Assembly (NCBI GenBank): GCA_016783825.1
Contig: JADHVV010000021.1
Coordinates: 1 to 35,565 of the forward strand
Origin: Candidatus Zhuqueibacterota bacterium
GTDB lineage: Bacteria > Zhuqueibacterota > Zhuqueibacteria > Thermofontimicrobiales > Thermofontimicrobiaceae
DNA: 35,565 nucleotides
Direction: 5' to 3'
The position numbers were made by a program, and so were the translations under genes. Positions within the stretch are counted from its first letter, which is position 1. Every line of letters starts with the position of its first letter. The notes beneath the pieces were generated by a model. The model did not search any database. It was given only the letters and a program-made list of their open reading frames with translations, and was not told the origin of the DNA. Positions 8,274 to 15,049 of this stretch are shown here, one piece after another.

Positions 8274-8448
8274 TATTACAAGTAAAGTCTTTGTTTTTTT
8301 TGCAAAAGTTTTTTAACCCGGCTCATTTAGTTGGTACAGCGAAAAGGCTGAGGCAAAGGCGAAGCAAGATATAAGATTAAAGGTTCAAGGATTTTCTTTC
8401 TTCCTTTGCCTTCGCCTCAGCCTTTGCCTGCACTTTAGTGCGCTGGGT
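8274..8448 (+). repeat. Hexamer-arm foldback repeat, copy B with leader
   Basis: The leader TATTACAAGTAAAGT (8274-8288) is joined directly to CTTTGTTTTTTTTGCAAAAG. The hexamer arms follow (left about 8343-8370, right about 8402-8429), then GCACTTTAGTGCGCTGGGT. It truncates an antitoxin-like gene on its left, and on its right supplies the last codons of the gene at 8385-8639. The junction at 8288/8289 is the empty version of the site that holds two 42-bp units at 29973-30056. Confidence 0.75.
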
Positions 8449-8639
8449 GTATCCCAGAATTCACCAGCTTCTTCTTCAGAAAAAAATTCATCTGGCAACA
8501 GATCAATCTGTTTATGTTCAATGGATTGTTTTAACAAAAAAAGAACTTCACTGTTAATACTTCTATAATTACTATGTGCGCTCTTTTTAATTTGATCATA
8601 CAAATCACCCGGAATATTTTTTAAAGTGATGGCTGGCAT
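8385..8639 (-). CDS. FitA/VapB-like ribbon-helix-helix antitoxin with a repeat-derived C-terminus
   Basis: From the preferred ATG (8637-8639) the protein begins MPAITLKNIPGDLYDQIKK and continues RSINSEVLFLLKQSIE, a classic FitA/VapB-type RHH DNA-binding fold that neutralises PIN toxins and represses its own operon. The frame is open further upstream to an ATG at 8720, but that adds 27 residues outside the domain. The last 21 or so codons (after EEEAGEFW, rich in R, K and Q) are encoded by the foldback repeat at 8343-8448, so the native C-terminus, which would bind the toxin, has been replaced. No PIN-domain gene lies next to it. It is probably an inactive or orphan antitoxin. Confidence 0.65.
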   Translation of the reverse strand: MPAITLKNIPGDLYDQIKKSAHSNYRSINSEVLFLLKQSIEHKQIDLLPDEFFSEEEAGEFWDTPSALKCRQRLRRRQRKKENP

Positions 8640-8720
8640 ATTTTCTCTTAAAGTTGAAACCATATTAATACCAATGTCACTACCGGACACTTTTTCAATT
8701 ATGTCCTGTTCTGATGTCAT

Positions 8721-8833
8721 GCCCGCATGTTTTTAGCGGGAATCCATTGAATATTAACAACATGGATGCCCGATAGAAGCACAGTCTGTATTTCATTAAA
8801 TTATAATGTAACTGTACAGGCGTTCGGGCATGA
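8721..8833. repeat. GCCCG-rich foldback repeat interrupted by a 41-bp unit
   Basis: CATGCCCGC and GCGGG blocks at 8719-8743 and GGATGCCCGATAGAAG/CGTTCGGGCATGAC at 8764-8833 form hairpins of a type seen widely between bacterial genes. The second hairpin is split between GATAGAAG (8772-8779) and CGTTCGGG (8821) by a copy of the 42-bp unit. From 8834 to 9037 I see no gene. Confidence 0.6.
8780..8820 (-). repeat. 42-bp unit, copy 1 (41 bp, nested)
   Basis: On the minus strand it starts CCTGTACAGTTAC and ends TACAGACTGTG, as do the three other copies; the middle 17 or so bases are AT-rich and variable. It lies in the loop of a GCCCGA/TCGGGC hairpin, so it arrived after that hairpin existed. Confidence 0.75.
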
Positions 8834-9037
8834 CAATTTTATAAAAAATGTCATTTTTCAAAAAGTATCCGGTAGCAAGATACCAATATGGAATATACAT
8901 TTTTAACAAATTATCACGATTAATTGTCAATCCGCCAAAAAGATTGAAGACGTTCCGTTGTGAACTGCTAATTGTTAATTGTCAACGAAACAAAAATACC
9001 AAATTGCTTAAACTGACGGCTATGGGGATTCAGACAT

Positions 9038-9769
9038 TCACGACGACAGCCAATACTGGATAACACGCTGGGTCAGCACCGAGATCAATAATGCCCAGCT
9101 AAAACTGAGAAACGTCCCGATGATGATGTACTCAGCAACCTTGCGCTGGCCGGTATCCTTGATCTCACCGAAGCGAAGGATTGACTTGGCGGCAATGAGA
9201 AAACCGATCCCGGTTGGTTGGTTTATCAGCAGCAACAGTAGGACAAGGAACCGCTCAAGCCATCCGATGTACTGGCCTCCCTTTTCCAATCCTTTAATGT
9301 CGTCGTCACCAATCTCTTTCATTAAAGGATTGATGGCTTTTCCGACCAGGATTCCGCCAGCGGGAACGGCTAAAATCAGTCCTGACAGTAAACTCATAGA
9401 TGCGAAGTACCACTCATACAGCTCACTCTGCAAAGACGTGCCCCACCAACCACTTGTTGCTGTATCAGCAAATAAACCAGCAAGTCCGACCAATACTAGC
9501 AAATGGACGCACTGGTCGATCAGAAACAATAACAACGAATCTGCCATTCGGCACACTTTTATGGCATCTATTCCAAAGTGCATCAGGAAGATGACGAGCA
9601 GGATTTGCCAGTGAAACGCTCCCAGCAACAGGTACGAGACAGTTGTCACGATGGAAGCATGAAGAAGCAACACGCCAAAATGTTGTTTGTGCTTCACCAT
9701 CCAATCGGTCTGAAGGATGAAGTCACCGAGTAAGTGTGCGGTCAGAATTGTTAAGAGTGTTTCGGCCAT
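9038..9769 (-). CDS. DUF3307 family integral membrane protein
   Basis: The N-terminus (LLTILTAHLLGDFILQTDWM, then HIxH-like and HFGIDAIK at about 65-73) is the DUF3307 domain, a set of helices with conserved His and Asp residues whose function is not established. At 243 aa it has about seven hydrophobic segments and should sit in the inner membrane. It lies 54 bp downstream of a satD-type gene on the same strand, an association I recall for this family but cannot check here. Base composition is visibly more GC-rich than the mevalonate or TldD genes, which hints at transfer. No clear RBS precedes the ATG; the palindromes at 9779-9825 occupy the spacer instead. Confidence 0.75.
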   Translation of the reverse strand: MAETLLTILTAHLLGDFILQTDWMVKHKQHFGVLLLHASIVTTVSYLLLGAFHWQILLVIFLMHFGIDAIKVCRMADSLLLFLIDQCVHLLVLVGLAGLFADTATSGWWGTSLQSELYEWYFASMSLLSGLILAVPAGGILVGKAINPLMKEIGDDDIKGLEKGGQYIGWLERFLVLLLLLINQPTGIGFLIAAKSILRFGEIKDTGQRKVAEYIIIGTFLSFSWALLISVLTQRVIQYWLSS

Positions 9770-9778
9770 TTTGAATTG

Positions 9779-9825
9779 ACAACTATTTTTGGTTGTTTCC
9801 CATCAGACAACCAATATAGGTTGTC
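9779..9825 (-). promoter_or_regulatory. Pair of ACAACC-N6-GGTTGT palindromes between satD and the DUF3307 gene
   Basis: Two palindromes share half-sites and spacer length: ACAACT-N6-GGTTGT at 9779-9796 and GACAACC-N6-GGTTGTC at 9806-9825. Their centres are 28 bp apart. One overlaps the satD stop codon, the other lies just before the DUF3307 start. They look like paired operator sites, possibly for the HTH of SatD; this role is inferred. Confidence 0.55.
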
Positions 9826-10504
9826 ATCCTTTCTTGTGTTGTATGACGGATTCCCATACTGTTTTCTCGAACTGATGAATAGCTTCCCGAATGACATACC
9901 AGTTCGCACTGTTCAGAACCTTGGTCACTGTTTGCTTTGAGACAGTCGGATTTAGCCTTTGTGCTATCTCTTCATGGGTCGGTTCCTTCGGCTCTACAGC
10001 AAGACAAACAATCTCAGCCTGCCGTTGTGTCCATTGACTAATGAGCGAGTCGCAAAGATGCCCGACAACAGGCAGCCATTCAGACAAGGCCTGAGTCGAC
10101 TTTGGAACCACAATGGTCATGTTTGAATACTGTGTCATGCTGTCTAAACCATGACCTGATAGAAAGAACGCCTCCCCAGTCGAAAGCGACACCCGGTTTA
10201 AAGAGATGTTTTGTGCCTTCCCCAAACCGACCGAGATACGGCTGTCTGCTTTACCTTCCGTTATAAGTGAAGCACGAAGGAAAACCCCCACTCGCATCGC
10301 CAAAGCCGGGTTCTTGAGCAGCAATTGCCAGGCGTCTCCCCTGAAGAATTCGGTCTTACCTAAAACCAGACCACGCTTCCATCCTTTCACCACATCCACA
10401 GCGTTGAGTAGAGAAGAACGTACCGCACCCAGATCGCTCTTCGAAAGGAGACTGGATTTGATAATGTCACCCGTCAGTACGGCAAAGTATTCGTGTTGAT
10501 TCAC
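9824..10504 (-). CDS. satD: SatD family protein
   Basis: The 226-aa protein begins YFAVLTGDIIKSS, typical of SatD proteins, and ends with a helix-turn-helix-like segment (HEEIAQRLNPTVSKQTVTKV, about 182-201). SatD was named from an acid-tolerance locus of streptococci; its biochemical role is not settled. A DNA-binding or sensing function is suggested only by the C-terminal HTH. GGGAGA lies about 10 bases before the ATG as RBS. It forms a pair with the downstream DUF3307 gene, and palindromes lie between the two genes and upstream of this one. Codon composition resembles the DUF3307 gene and differs from the backbone. Confidence 0.72.
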   Translation of the reverse strand: MNQHEYFAVLTGDIIKSSLLSKSDLGAVRSSLLNAVDVVKGWKRGLVLGKTEFFRGDAWQLLLKNPALAMRVGVFLRASLITEGKADSRISVGLGKAQNISLNRVSLSTGEAFFLSGHGLDSMTQYSNMTIVVPKSTQALSEWLPVVGHLCDSLISQWTQRQAEIVCLAVEPKEPTHEEIAQRLNPTVSKQTVTKVLNSANWYVIREAIHQFEKTVWESVIQHKKG

Positions 10505-10706
10505 AGAGTCTCCCTCGGATTCACTTTCAGATTACAAGTTTCCCACTGATTCAGTTTACCGAACCAGTGATCATACTGTTTCCGGATAACACTCGACAAT
10601 TTTAGTTAAAAGTTCAAGAAAATTAAAACGGTTCATTAATTATTTTTCATGTTGTACTGATTTGTCAAACATCATAATATGAATGTTATTCTGTTATCAG
10701 TTCAAT

Positions 10707-10749
10707 CCTGTACAGTTACATTATATTTCATTAAGGTGTACAGACTGTG
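10707..10749 (+). repeat. 42-bp unit, copy 2 (43 bp)
   Basis: It starts CCTGTACAGTTAC and ends TACAGACTGTG, directly abutting the CTTTG that opens the leader of the hexamer-arm repeat, the same junction as at 30056/30057. Confidence 0.75.
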
Positions 10750-10904
10750 CTTTGTTTTTTGTGCAAAAGTTTTTTTAATTCAGATTAATTAACTCATACT
10801 ACGAAAAGGCTGAGGCGAAGGCTAAGGCGGAGCAAGGCAGAAGATTAAAGGATTAAGGTTTTTTTCTTCCTTTGCCTCAGCCTTCGCCTGCACTTTAGTG
10901 CGCT
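10750..10904 (+). repeat. Hexamer-arm foldback repeat, copy C with leader
   Basis: The leader CTTTGTTTTTTGTGCAAAAG is followed by an AT-rich segment alignable to copies A and B, RAGGCK hexamers (about 10804-10832), the complementary arm (about 10868-10888) and GCACTTTAGTGCGCT. The outer end pair of copy A (TAACCCAG/CTGGGTTA) has diverged here to TAATTCAG and CTATGAA. Confidence 0.75.
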
Positions 10905-10924
10905 ATGAAAATAAAGTCTAATTT

Positions 10925-11050
10925 GATAGTTTAATATAAAAAATGTTTTTCAAAATGGCAACAAAAAATTCTTGCTTTGTAATAATAGCAGTTTGAGAAA
11001 TTTAAAAAAAATGGAGATAACTGGTGGTTTTACGGAGTATTGATTTATTA
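10925..11050. repeat. AT-rich interspersed repeat, copy 1
   Basis: The block begins ATATAAAAAATGTTTTTCAA, then TGGCAACAAAAA, and ends with GGTGGTTTTACGGAG. It aligns loosely, over about 110 bp, with 12815-12925 and 14254-14360. All three lie in spacers of the minus-strand accessory block. Confidence 0.4.
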
Positions 11051-11085
11051 AACGGTTCGAAGGTACAACTGCCATTCATCCTAAT

Positions 11086-11430
11086 TTATATTCTCTTTTT
11101 ACCGCTTCTATAAAATCTAATATCCACATTTTCAATGGTAACCAGACCTTCTTCAATCGCTTCATCAATTAAAGGGATAAAATTTTCAATCTTTTCCAAC
11201 GTATCAACAATTTCGATAATAATGGGCAAATCTTCAGATAACCTTAATATTTTAGATGTATGCAATCTACTGTGGGCTCCAAAGCCTTCTAATCCCCTAA
11301 TAACAGAAGCGCCGGCAAGTCCTTTTTCCCTGGCTTTTCGTACAATCCATTCATATAATGGAAGTCCTTCATGTTTATCACTTTCGCCGATAAATATCCG
11401 CAGAAGGTGACCTTTTTCCGGTAGTATCAT
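11086..11430 (-). CDS. DUF190 family PII-like protein
   Basis: A compact 114-aa protein matching DUF190, which has a ferredoxin-like/PII-like fold: RIFIGESDKHEGLPLYEWIV, then GASVIRGLEGFGAHSRLHT, then LPIIIEIVDTLEKIE. Members are soluble and usually encoded beside crcB, where they are thought to modulate the fluoride channel or bind a nucleotide ligand; that function is not proven. It lies 10 bp downstream of crcB on the same strand, so the two form an operon. Length is normal for the family. Confidence 0.85.
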   Translation of the reverse strand: MILPEKGHLLRIFIGESDKHEGLPLYEWIVRKAREKGLAGASVIRGLEGFGAHSRLHTSKILRLSEDLPIIIEIVDTLEKIENFIPLIDEAIEEGLVTIENVDIRFYRSGKKRI

Positions 11431-11440
11431 TTTTTATTCC

Positions 11441-11821
11441 TTAAATTAATTTTGACATTGAATAACCAAACCAAACACCGCCAATTCCCAAAACCATATG
11501 TAAAACGAGATTTGATAAAGAACTTAAAAGTTGACCATCACGGGCAAAATTGAATACTTCATATCCAAAAGTAGAAAATGTAGTAAAACCGCCGAGAAAT
11601 CCAATAAAAATAAATGTTCTTGTTTCGGGATTAAATAGTTGTTTGCTCTCGGAGAGACCACTTAAGAATCCTATTAAAAAACAACCTAATATATTAACAA
11701 CTAATGTTCCATAAGGGAAATATGGTTTTTCCAATATTCGCAAAATAAATCCACTTGTAACATAGCGTAGAATTGAACCTAAAAAACCACCGAGACCTAC
11801 GAGAAATAATTTGAACATCAT
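11441..11821 (-). CDS. crcB: CrcB/Fluc fluoride channel
   Basis: A 126-aa protein with four transmembrane helices and the Fluc signatures: GGFLGSILRY near the N-terminus, GTLVVNILGCFLIG, and GFLGGFTTFSTF, whose Phe and Thr residues line the fluoride path. Fluc channels work as antiparallel dimers that export fluoride. Two ATG codons in a row (MMFK) start it. Its RBS, TAGGAG, and start lie inside the truncated sorting tag of the upstream peptidase gene. The coding regions overlap by 128 bp in another frame. No fluoride riboswitch is visible upstream. Confidence 0.92.
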   Translation of the reverse strand: MMFKLFLVGLGGFLGSILRYVTSGFILRILEKPYFPYGTLVVNILGCFLIGFLSGLSESKQLFNPETRTFIFIGFLGGFTTFSTFGYEVFNFARDGQLLSSLSNLVLHMVLGIGGVWFGYSMSKLI

Positions 11822-12728
11822 AAACTCCTAATTTTACAAAATCAGATTTGGGTGTAAAGAAAGTAATCGTAGTTGTTGGGTTAAACGGATTCGGATAGTT
11901 TTGAAATAATTCATATCTTCCCGGGGTTTTCTTTTTTCTTCCAGGAATTCCTGTTGAAGTCAACAAATGGTTTTCGATATTGGCAAAACCATATCCAATA
12001 TTGGGATTCCAATATCCATAAGACCAGCTGCCGGCAGAAGGCTCCGTAATTGTACTGCTGCCTCCCGGTCCGACAAATCCATAAAATCCTTCATCTCCAT
12101 TTTCTCCGGGACGGTAGTACCTAATTTCAAAATGAAGATGAGCACCACCCACTGTGCCTGAATATAAATGCTTTGAAACGATGTCGCCCTGGTTTACATA
12201 TTGTCCGTCAAGTAAAATGTTAACAGTTGAATCCAGGTCCAAATCTATGTGAGCATAAAGAGTAACCATTTTTCCAATTATATAACCAGTACTATCTTCA
12301 ACATTTTTGGTGATGGATAAATAGTGCCTGTATTTGGGGGCATCACGGTAAACCGCAACATAGCCATCATGAGCAGCATACATAGTTACATTGGTTTGTC
12401 TATTTCCAACGTGTAAATCAATTGCCGCATGATGTTCCGCGGTTCTGTTGGGTCCTTTGCCAGCTCCAAATAAACCATTAGCAGGGGTAAAATATTCAGG
12501 TATTTGTCCGGTAGTATCTTCAAGTGGATGTTGAAATGGCGCTATTCTGGCGAAATATACAAACTTATTAACTTCCTCTCTGAACGGGGCTCCACTGGCA
12601 GACAGGTAGTACTGGGGCGTAAGCATATCTTCAAACTGTCCATCTTCATTATTTGGATAAATAATTTGAGAATAAGAGATACTCGTAAAGAGAATAATTC
12701 CGAAAATAGTGAAAATGATATTTTTCAT
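11694..12728 (-). CDS. Secreted M23 family peptidase with a truncated T9SS sorting tag
   Basis: A Sec signal peptide (MKNIIFTIFGIILFTSISYS) leads to an M23/lysostaphin-type domain with both zinc motifs: HHAAID (HxxxD) around residue 97 and GGAHLHFEI (HxH) around 200. Such enzymes cut peptidoglycan cross-links or peptides. The C-terminus carries the type A sorting tag YELFQNYPNPFNPTTTITF, which would direct export by type IX secretion. The tag runs only to KLGVYDV. After that, from about 11815, the frame runs into the 5' end of crcB and gives a meaningless tail. The second half of the tag is missing, so the crcB-DUF190 unit appears to have landed in this gene. Secretion is probably impaired. 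Confidence 0.78.
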   Translation of the reverse strand: MKNIIFTIFGIILFTSISYSQIIYPNNEDGQFEDMLTPQYYLSASGAPFREEVNKFVYFARIAPFQHPLEDTTGQIPEYFTPANGLFGAGKGPNRTAEHHAAIDLHVGNRQTNVTMYAAHDGYVAVYRDAPKYRHYLSITKNVEDSTGYIIGKMVTLYAHIDLDLDSTVNILLDGQYVNQGDIVSKHLYSGTVGGAHLHFEIRYYRPGENGDEGFYGFVGPGGSSTITEPSAGSWSYGYWNPNIGYGFANIENHLLTSTGIPGRKKKTPGRYELFQNYPNPFNPTTTITFFTPKSDFVKLGVYDVQIISRRSRWFFRFNSTLCYKWIYFANIGKTIFPLWNISC

Positions 12729-13288
12729 ATTTTATTTTTCTTTAATGCTTATAGGTACTTTACCAGGTTAGAAAAAACAGCATAAAATTATGATTATGAA
12801 TTCCAATCGTGTAGCAAGAATATATAAAATGTTTTTCAACTTGGCAAGAAAAAGTTTTAGATTAGAATAATATTTGTTGTCAGAGAAATTCAGAAGAAAT
12901 GTGATAGCTTGTGGCTTTTTAAGTTGCCGACTTTTCGGATTTGGAAGATATTCGGTGGTGGAATTTCCCAATTGGTATTTTGTTAAACAATTGGTGGTTT
13001 TCATCATTTGGTGGAGGGTATTTGTTAATTGAAAAATAATATTAGTTTTTGTTGAAATTTATAACGGGAAAATAAGCCGTTGGAACATACGGCGTACTGT
13101 ATTTAAATATTTTAAAAAACGTATTGCGAGCACCGAAATTCAAAATTCGCCAATCGCCGTTCCAATCGATTGTTTTTATGATTAGCGCAATATGCTACGA
13201 CAGACGCACCAAACACAAACTGACCCACTGAACCAATTTTTTATACAATATTCATTTTATCAATCTGGACTATTATCTAAAAGTTTTT
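12729..13288. other. Long spacer with an AT-rich repeat
   Basis: No convincing gene is present; a 79-codon minus-strand frame at 12768-13007 has no family features. An AT-rich repeat (about 12815-12925, with ATATAAAATGTTTTTCAA and TTGGCAAGAAAAAG) matches those at 10925 and 14254. The 13070-13240 part has more balanced composition but I cannot name it. Confidence 0.45.
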
Positions 13289-13966
13289 TCATTTCATGAT
13301 CAAAGTCGTAATATATTTTCCTTGAAAATTCGTAAGTCCCATAAAGGGCTTATTTGAATCTACTCGTTCATTAATTAGTTCTGCTGCAGTTTTACCATGT
13401 ATCGCATAATGCATTTTGTTCTGTACAGTTGCAAAAAATTCCTGTGTTAATTTATCATCTTTTTTATAATCTATGCTTGTGGCATAAATATCTGTCACTT
13501 TTTGATAAAAATTTCGTTCGCTGCTTCGAATGTCACGGATTCTTTGTAATAGTTCTTCAAAATATCTTGACCTGGCTCCTTCTTGTTTCAATCGGTCATC
13601 ATCCATTGTAAATCCCTTTACAATGTATTCATGAATCCTTTTGGTAGCCCATTGTCTAAACTTAGTTCCCTGTTTGGATTTTACTCGGTAACCAATTGAT
13701 ATTATTACGTCAAGGTTGTAATGTCCTACTTGATAAGTTTTGCCATCTTCGGCAGTTGTCGCAAAATTTGCGACAACTGAAATTTTATCTAGTTCACCTT
13801 CATTGAAAATATTGTTGATATGCTTACCGATGGTTTTAACATCTCTATCAAATAGCTCAGCCATTTGATTACGGTTAAGCCAAACCGTTTCATTGTGCAA
13901 ACGAGTTTGTATGCGTGTTTCCTTATCTGCGGTTTGATAAATTATTATTTCTGAGCTTTGTTCCAT
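13289..13966 (-). CDS. RhuM family protein, C-terminally truncated
   Basis: The 225 residues match the N-terminal two thirds of RhuM (virulence protein/DUF4062-unrelated, Bro-N-like DNA-binding) proteins: VWLNRNQMAELFDRDVKTIG (HTH), GHYNLDVIISIGYRVKSKQG, FRQWATKRIHEYIVKGF, and a helical part through ERVDSNKPFMGLTNF. Family members usually run past 300 residues, with a conserved end after the GLT block. Here the frame changes character at GLTNF and stops 11 codons later. The overlapping +1 frame instead reads GTYEFSRKIYYDFDHEMKKL and stops at about 13266, which looks protein-like, so a frameshift or fusion of gene ends happened here. The function of RhuM proteins is unknown; they occur in accessory DNA and beside restriction systems. 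Confidence 0.75.
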   Translation of the reverse strand: MEQSSEIIIYQTADKETRIQTRLHNETVWLNRNQMAELFDRDVKTIGKHINNIFNEGELDKISVVANFATTAEDGKTYQVGHYNLDVIISIGYRVKSKQGTKFRQWATKRIHEYIVKGFTMDDDRLKQEGARSRYFEELLQRIRDIRSSERNFYQKVTDIYATSIDYKKDDKLTQEFFATVQNKMHYAIHGKTAAELINERVDSNKPFMGLTNFQGKYITTLIMK

Positions 13967-14343
13967 TTCTTTAATTCTCTATAATTGATTGTAAAATATC
14001 CGAGCATTTTTTCGGTAGAGCGATTCATTCTTTTTTCTCTGCTCCACTATTTTGTTTCCTTTTTCTTTTTTCTCTAGCATCAATCTTAAATTTCATTGGC
14101 TTAAACAAGTTCTGTAAACTCTTGATTTTTAATGCACAGAGTTCTGTTGACACTCGCTAACCAGTGATTATACAGACCTGCTTTTTCTTACATTTTAAAT
14201 GTTATCCAGAAAGAAATAAAATAATGACTTACGAAAACAAAACTTATTTGAATGATTTAACATATAAAAAGATATCCAAGTTGTCAACAAGAATTTTTGG
14301 AATTTTAAAAATAATTGCAGGATGAAAAATTCAAAACAATGGA
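13967..14343. other. Spacer with two interspersed repeats
   Basis: No gene. At 14155-14215, ACCAGTGATTATACAG is followed by the reverse complement of a sequence found at 16692-16726 (see findings). At 14254-14345, an AT-rich repeat runs into the 3' end of yaiI. Confidence 0.45.
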
Positions 14344-14802
14344 TTAAATGGTGATTTTACGACGGATTGATTGAATCACTTCGTCTAACTGTTGCAGAAA
14401 ACGTGATCGGTCACGCTTCTCTAACGGCGGAGGTCCGCCCGTTATCTCTCCTGCGCCACGAAGTTCTGACAGCAGGTCCCGGGTCGCGACTGCCTGACCG
14501 ATGTTGTTTTCCGTGAACGACTTTCCGGTTGGACCAATTACTCGTGCGCCTGCCTTCAGGCAGCGGCTCGCAAGCGGAATGTCAGCGGTGACCACGATGT
14601 CGTGAGGTTGTACGTGTTCAACAATCCAATCATCTGCCGCATCGAGTCCGTCATCTACAACTTCGAGTGTAATCCATTGTTTATTCTGAACACGCATCCA
14701 GGAGTTTGCCACCAATGTGACATTAAGGCTATATCGGCTTGCGACGCGGTACACCTCTTGTTTGACCGGGCACGCATCAGCATCAACAAAAATGTGCAGC
14801 AA
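14344..14802 (-). CDS. yaiI: YaiI/YqxD family (DUF188, UPF0178) protein
   Basis: The family start, HIFVDADACPVKQEV, is clear, followed by VVDDGLDAADDWIVEHV, IVVTADIPLASRCLKAGA and RGAGEITGGPPP, all typical of UPF0178. The fold is NYN/PIN-like, so a nuclease activity is suspected but not established. I place the start at the TTG at 14800-14802, which has GAGGAG eight bases upstream and gives 152 aa, the usual family length. An ATG at 14871 would add 23 unrelated residues. The gene is distinctly more GC-rich than its surroundings, a sign of transfer. Its last codons blend into an AT-rich repeat. Confidence 0.85.
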   Translation of the reverse strand: MLHIFVDADACPVKQEVYRVASRYSLNVTLVANSWMRVQNKQWITLEVVDDGLDAADDWIVEHVQPHDIVVTADIPLASRCLKAGARVIGPTGKSFTENNIGQAVATRDLLSELRGAGEITGGPPPLEKRDRSRFLQQLDEVIQSIRRKITI

Positions 14803-14875
14803 ATGAAACTCCTCACTGAAGATATATTCGTACACTACTATTTGTACAAAACAAACTTCCGAAGGTTGCATTATA

Positions 14876-14914
14876 GAGATTCCTGCATTCCGCTTCGCTC
14901 CAGCCGGAATGACA
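14876..14914. repeat. REP-like hairpin
   Basis: CATTCCG and CGGAATG form a stem around CTTCGCTCCAGC; this is the widespread foldback type seen between bacterial genes. Confidence 0.5.
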
Positions 14915-15049
14915 GGTGAACTATTACGATACTTTTAGATTGATTCGATCTCGATTCTCTTATTATCTCAATCTTGACAAATTACCAGTACCATGGTTTT
15001 TTATGCATGTGTGTAAAAGCGCAAGTAACAAGTTTAACGTATGAGTGAA

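Larger units (their letters stand above)
10505..11085. other. Intergenic region made of repeats and a candidate operator
   Basis: No gene is seen. In order it holds an inverted repeat upstream of satD (ACTGATTC 10545-10552, GAACCAGT 10561-10568, one mismatch), a copy of an interspersed sequence containing GTTTCCGGATAACA (about 10560-10604), a 43-bp unit, hexamer-arm copy C and an AT-rich repeat at about 10925-11050. Confidence 0.6.

Noticed and set aside
8848-9063. 71-codon plus-strand frame
   Set aside because: It spans spacer and the end of the DUF3307 gene on the other strand and has no protein-like features.
11822-11900. Fluoride riboswitch before crcB
   Set aside because: The region upstream of crcB is coding sequence of the M23 gene, and the conserved riboswitch blocks are not seen.
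12768-13007. 79-codon minus-strand frame as a gene
   Set aside because: No RBS, no recognisable domain, and it overlaps an AT-rich interspersed repeat.
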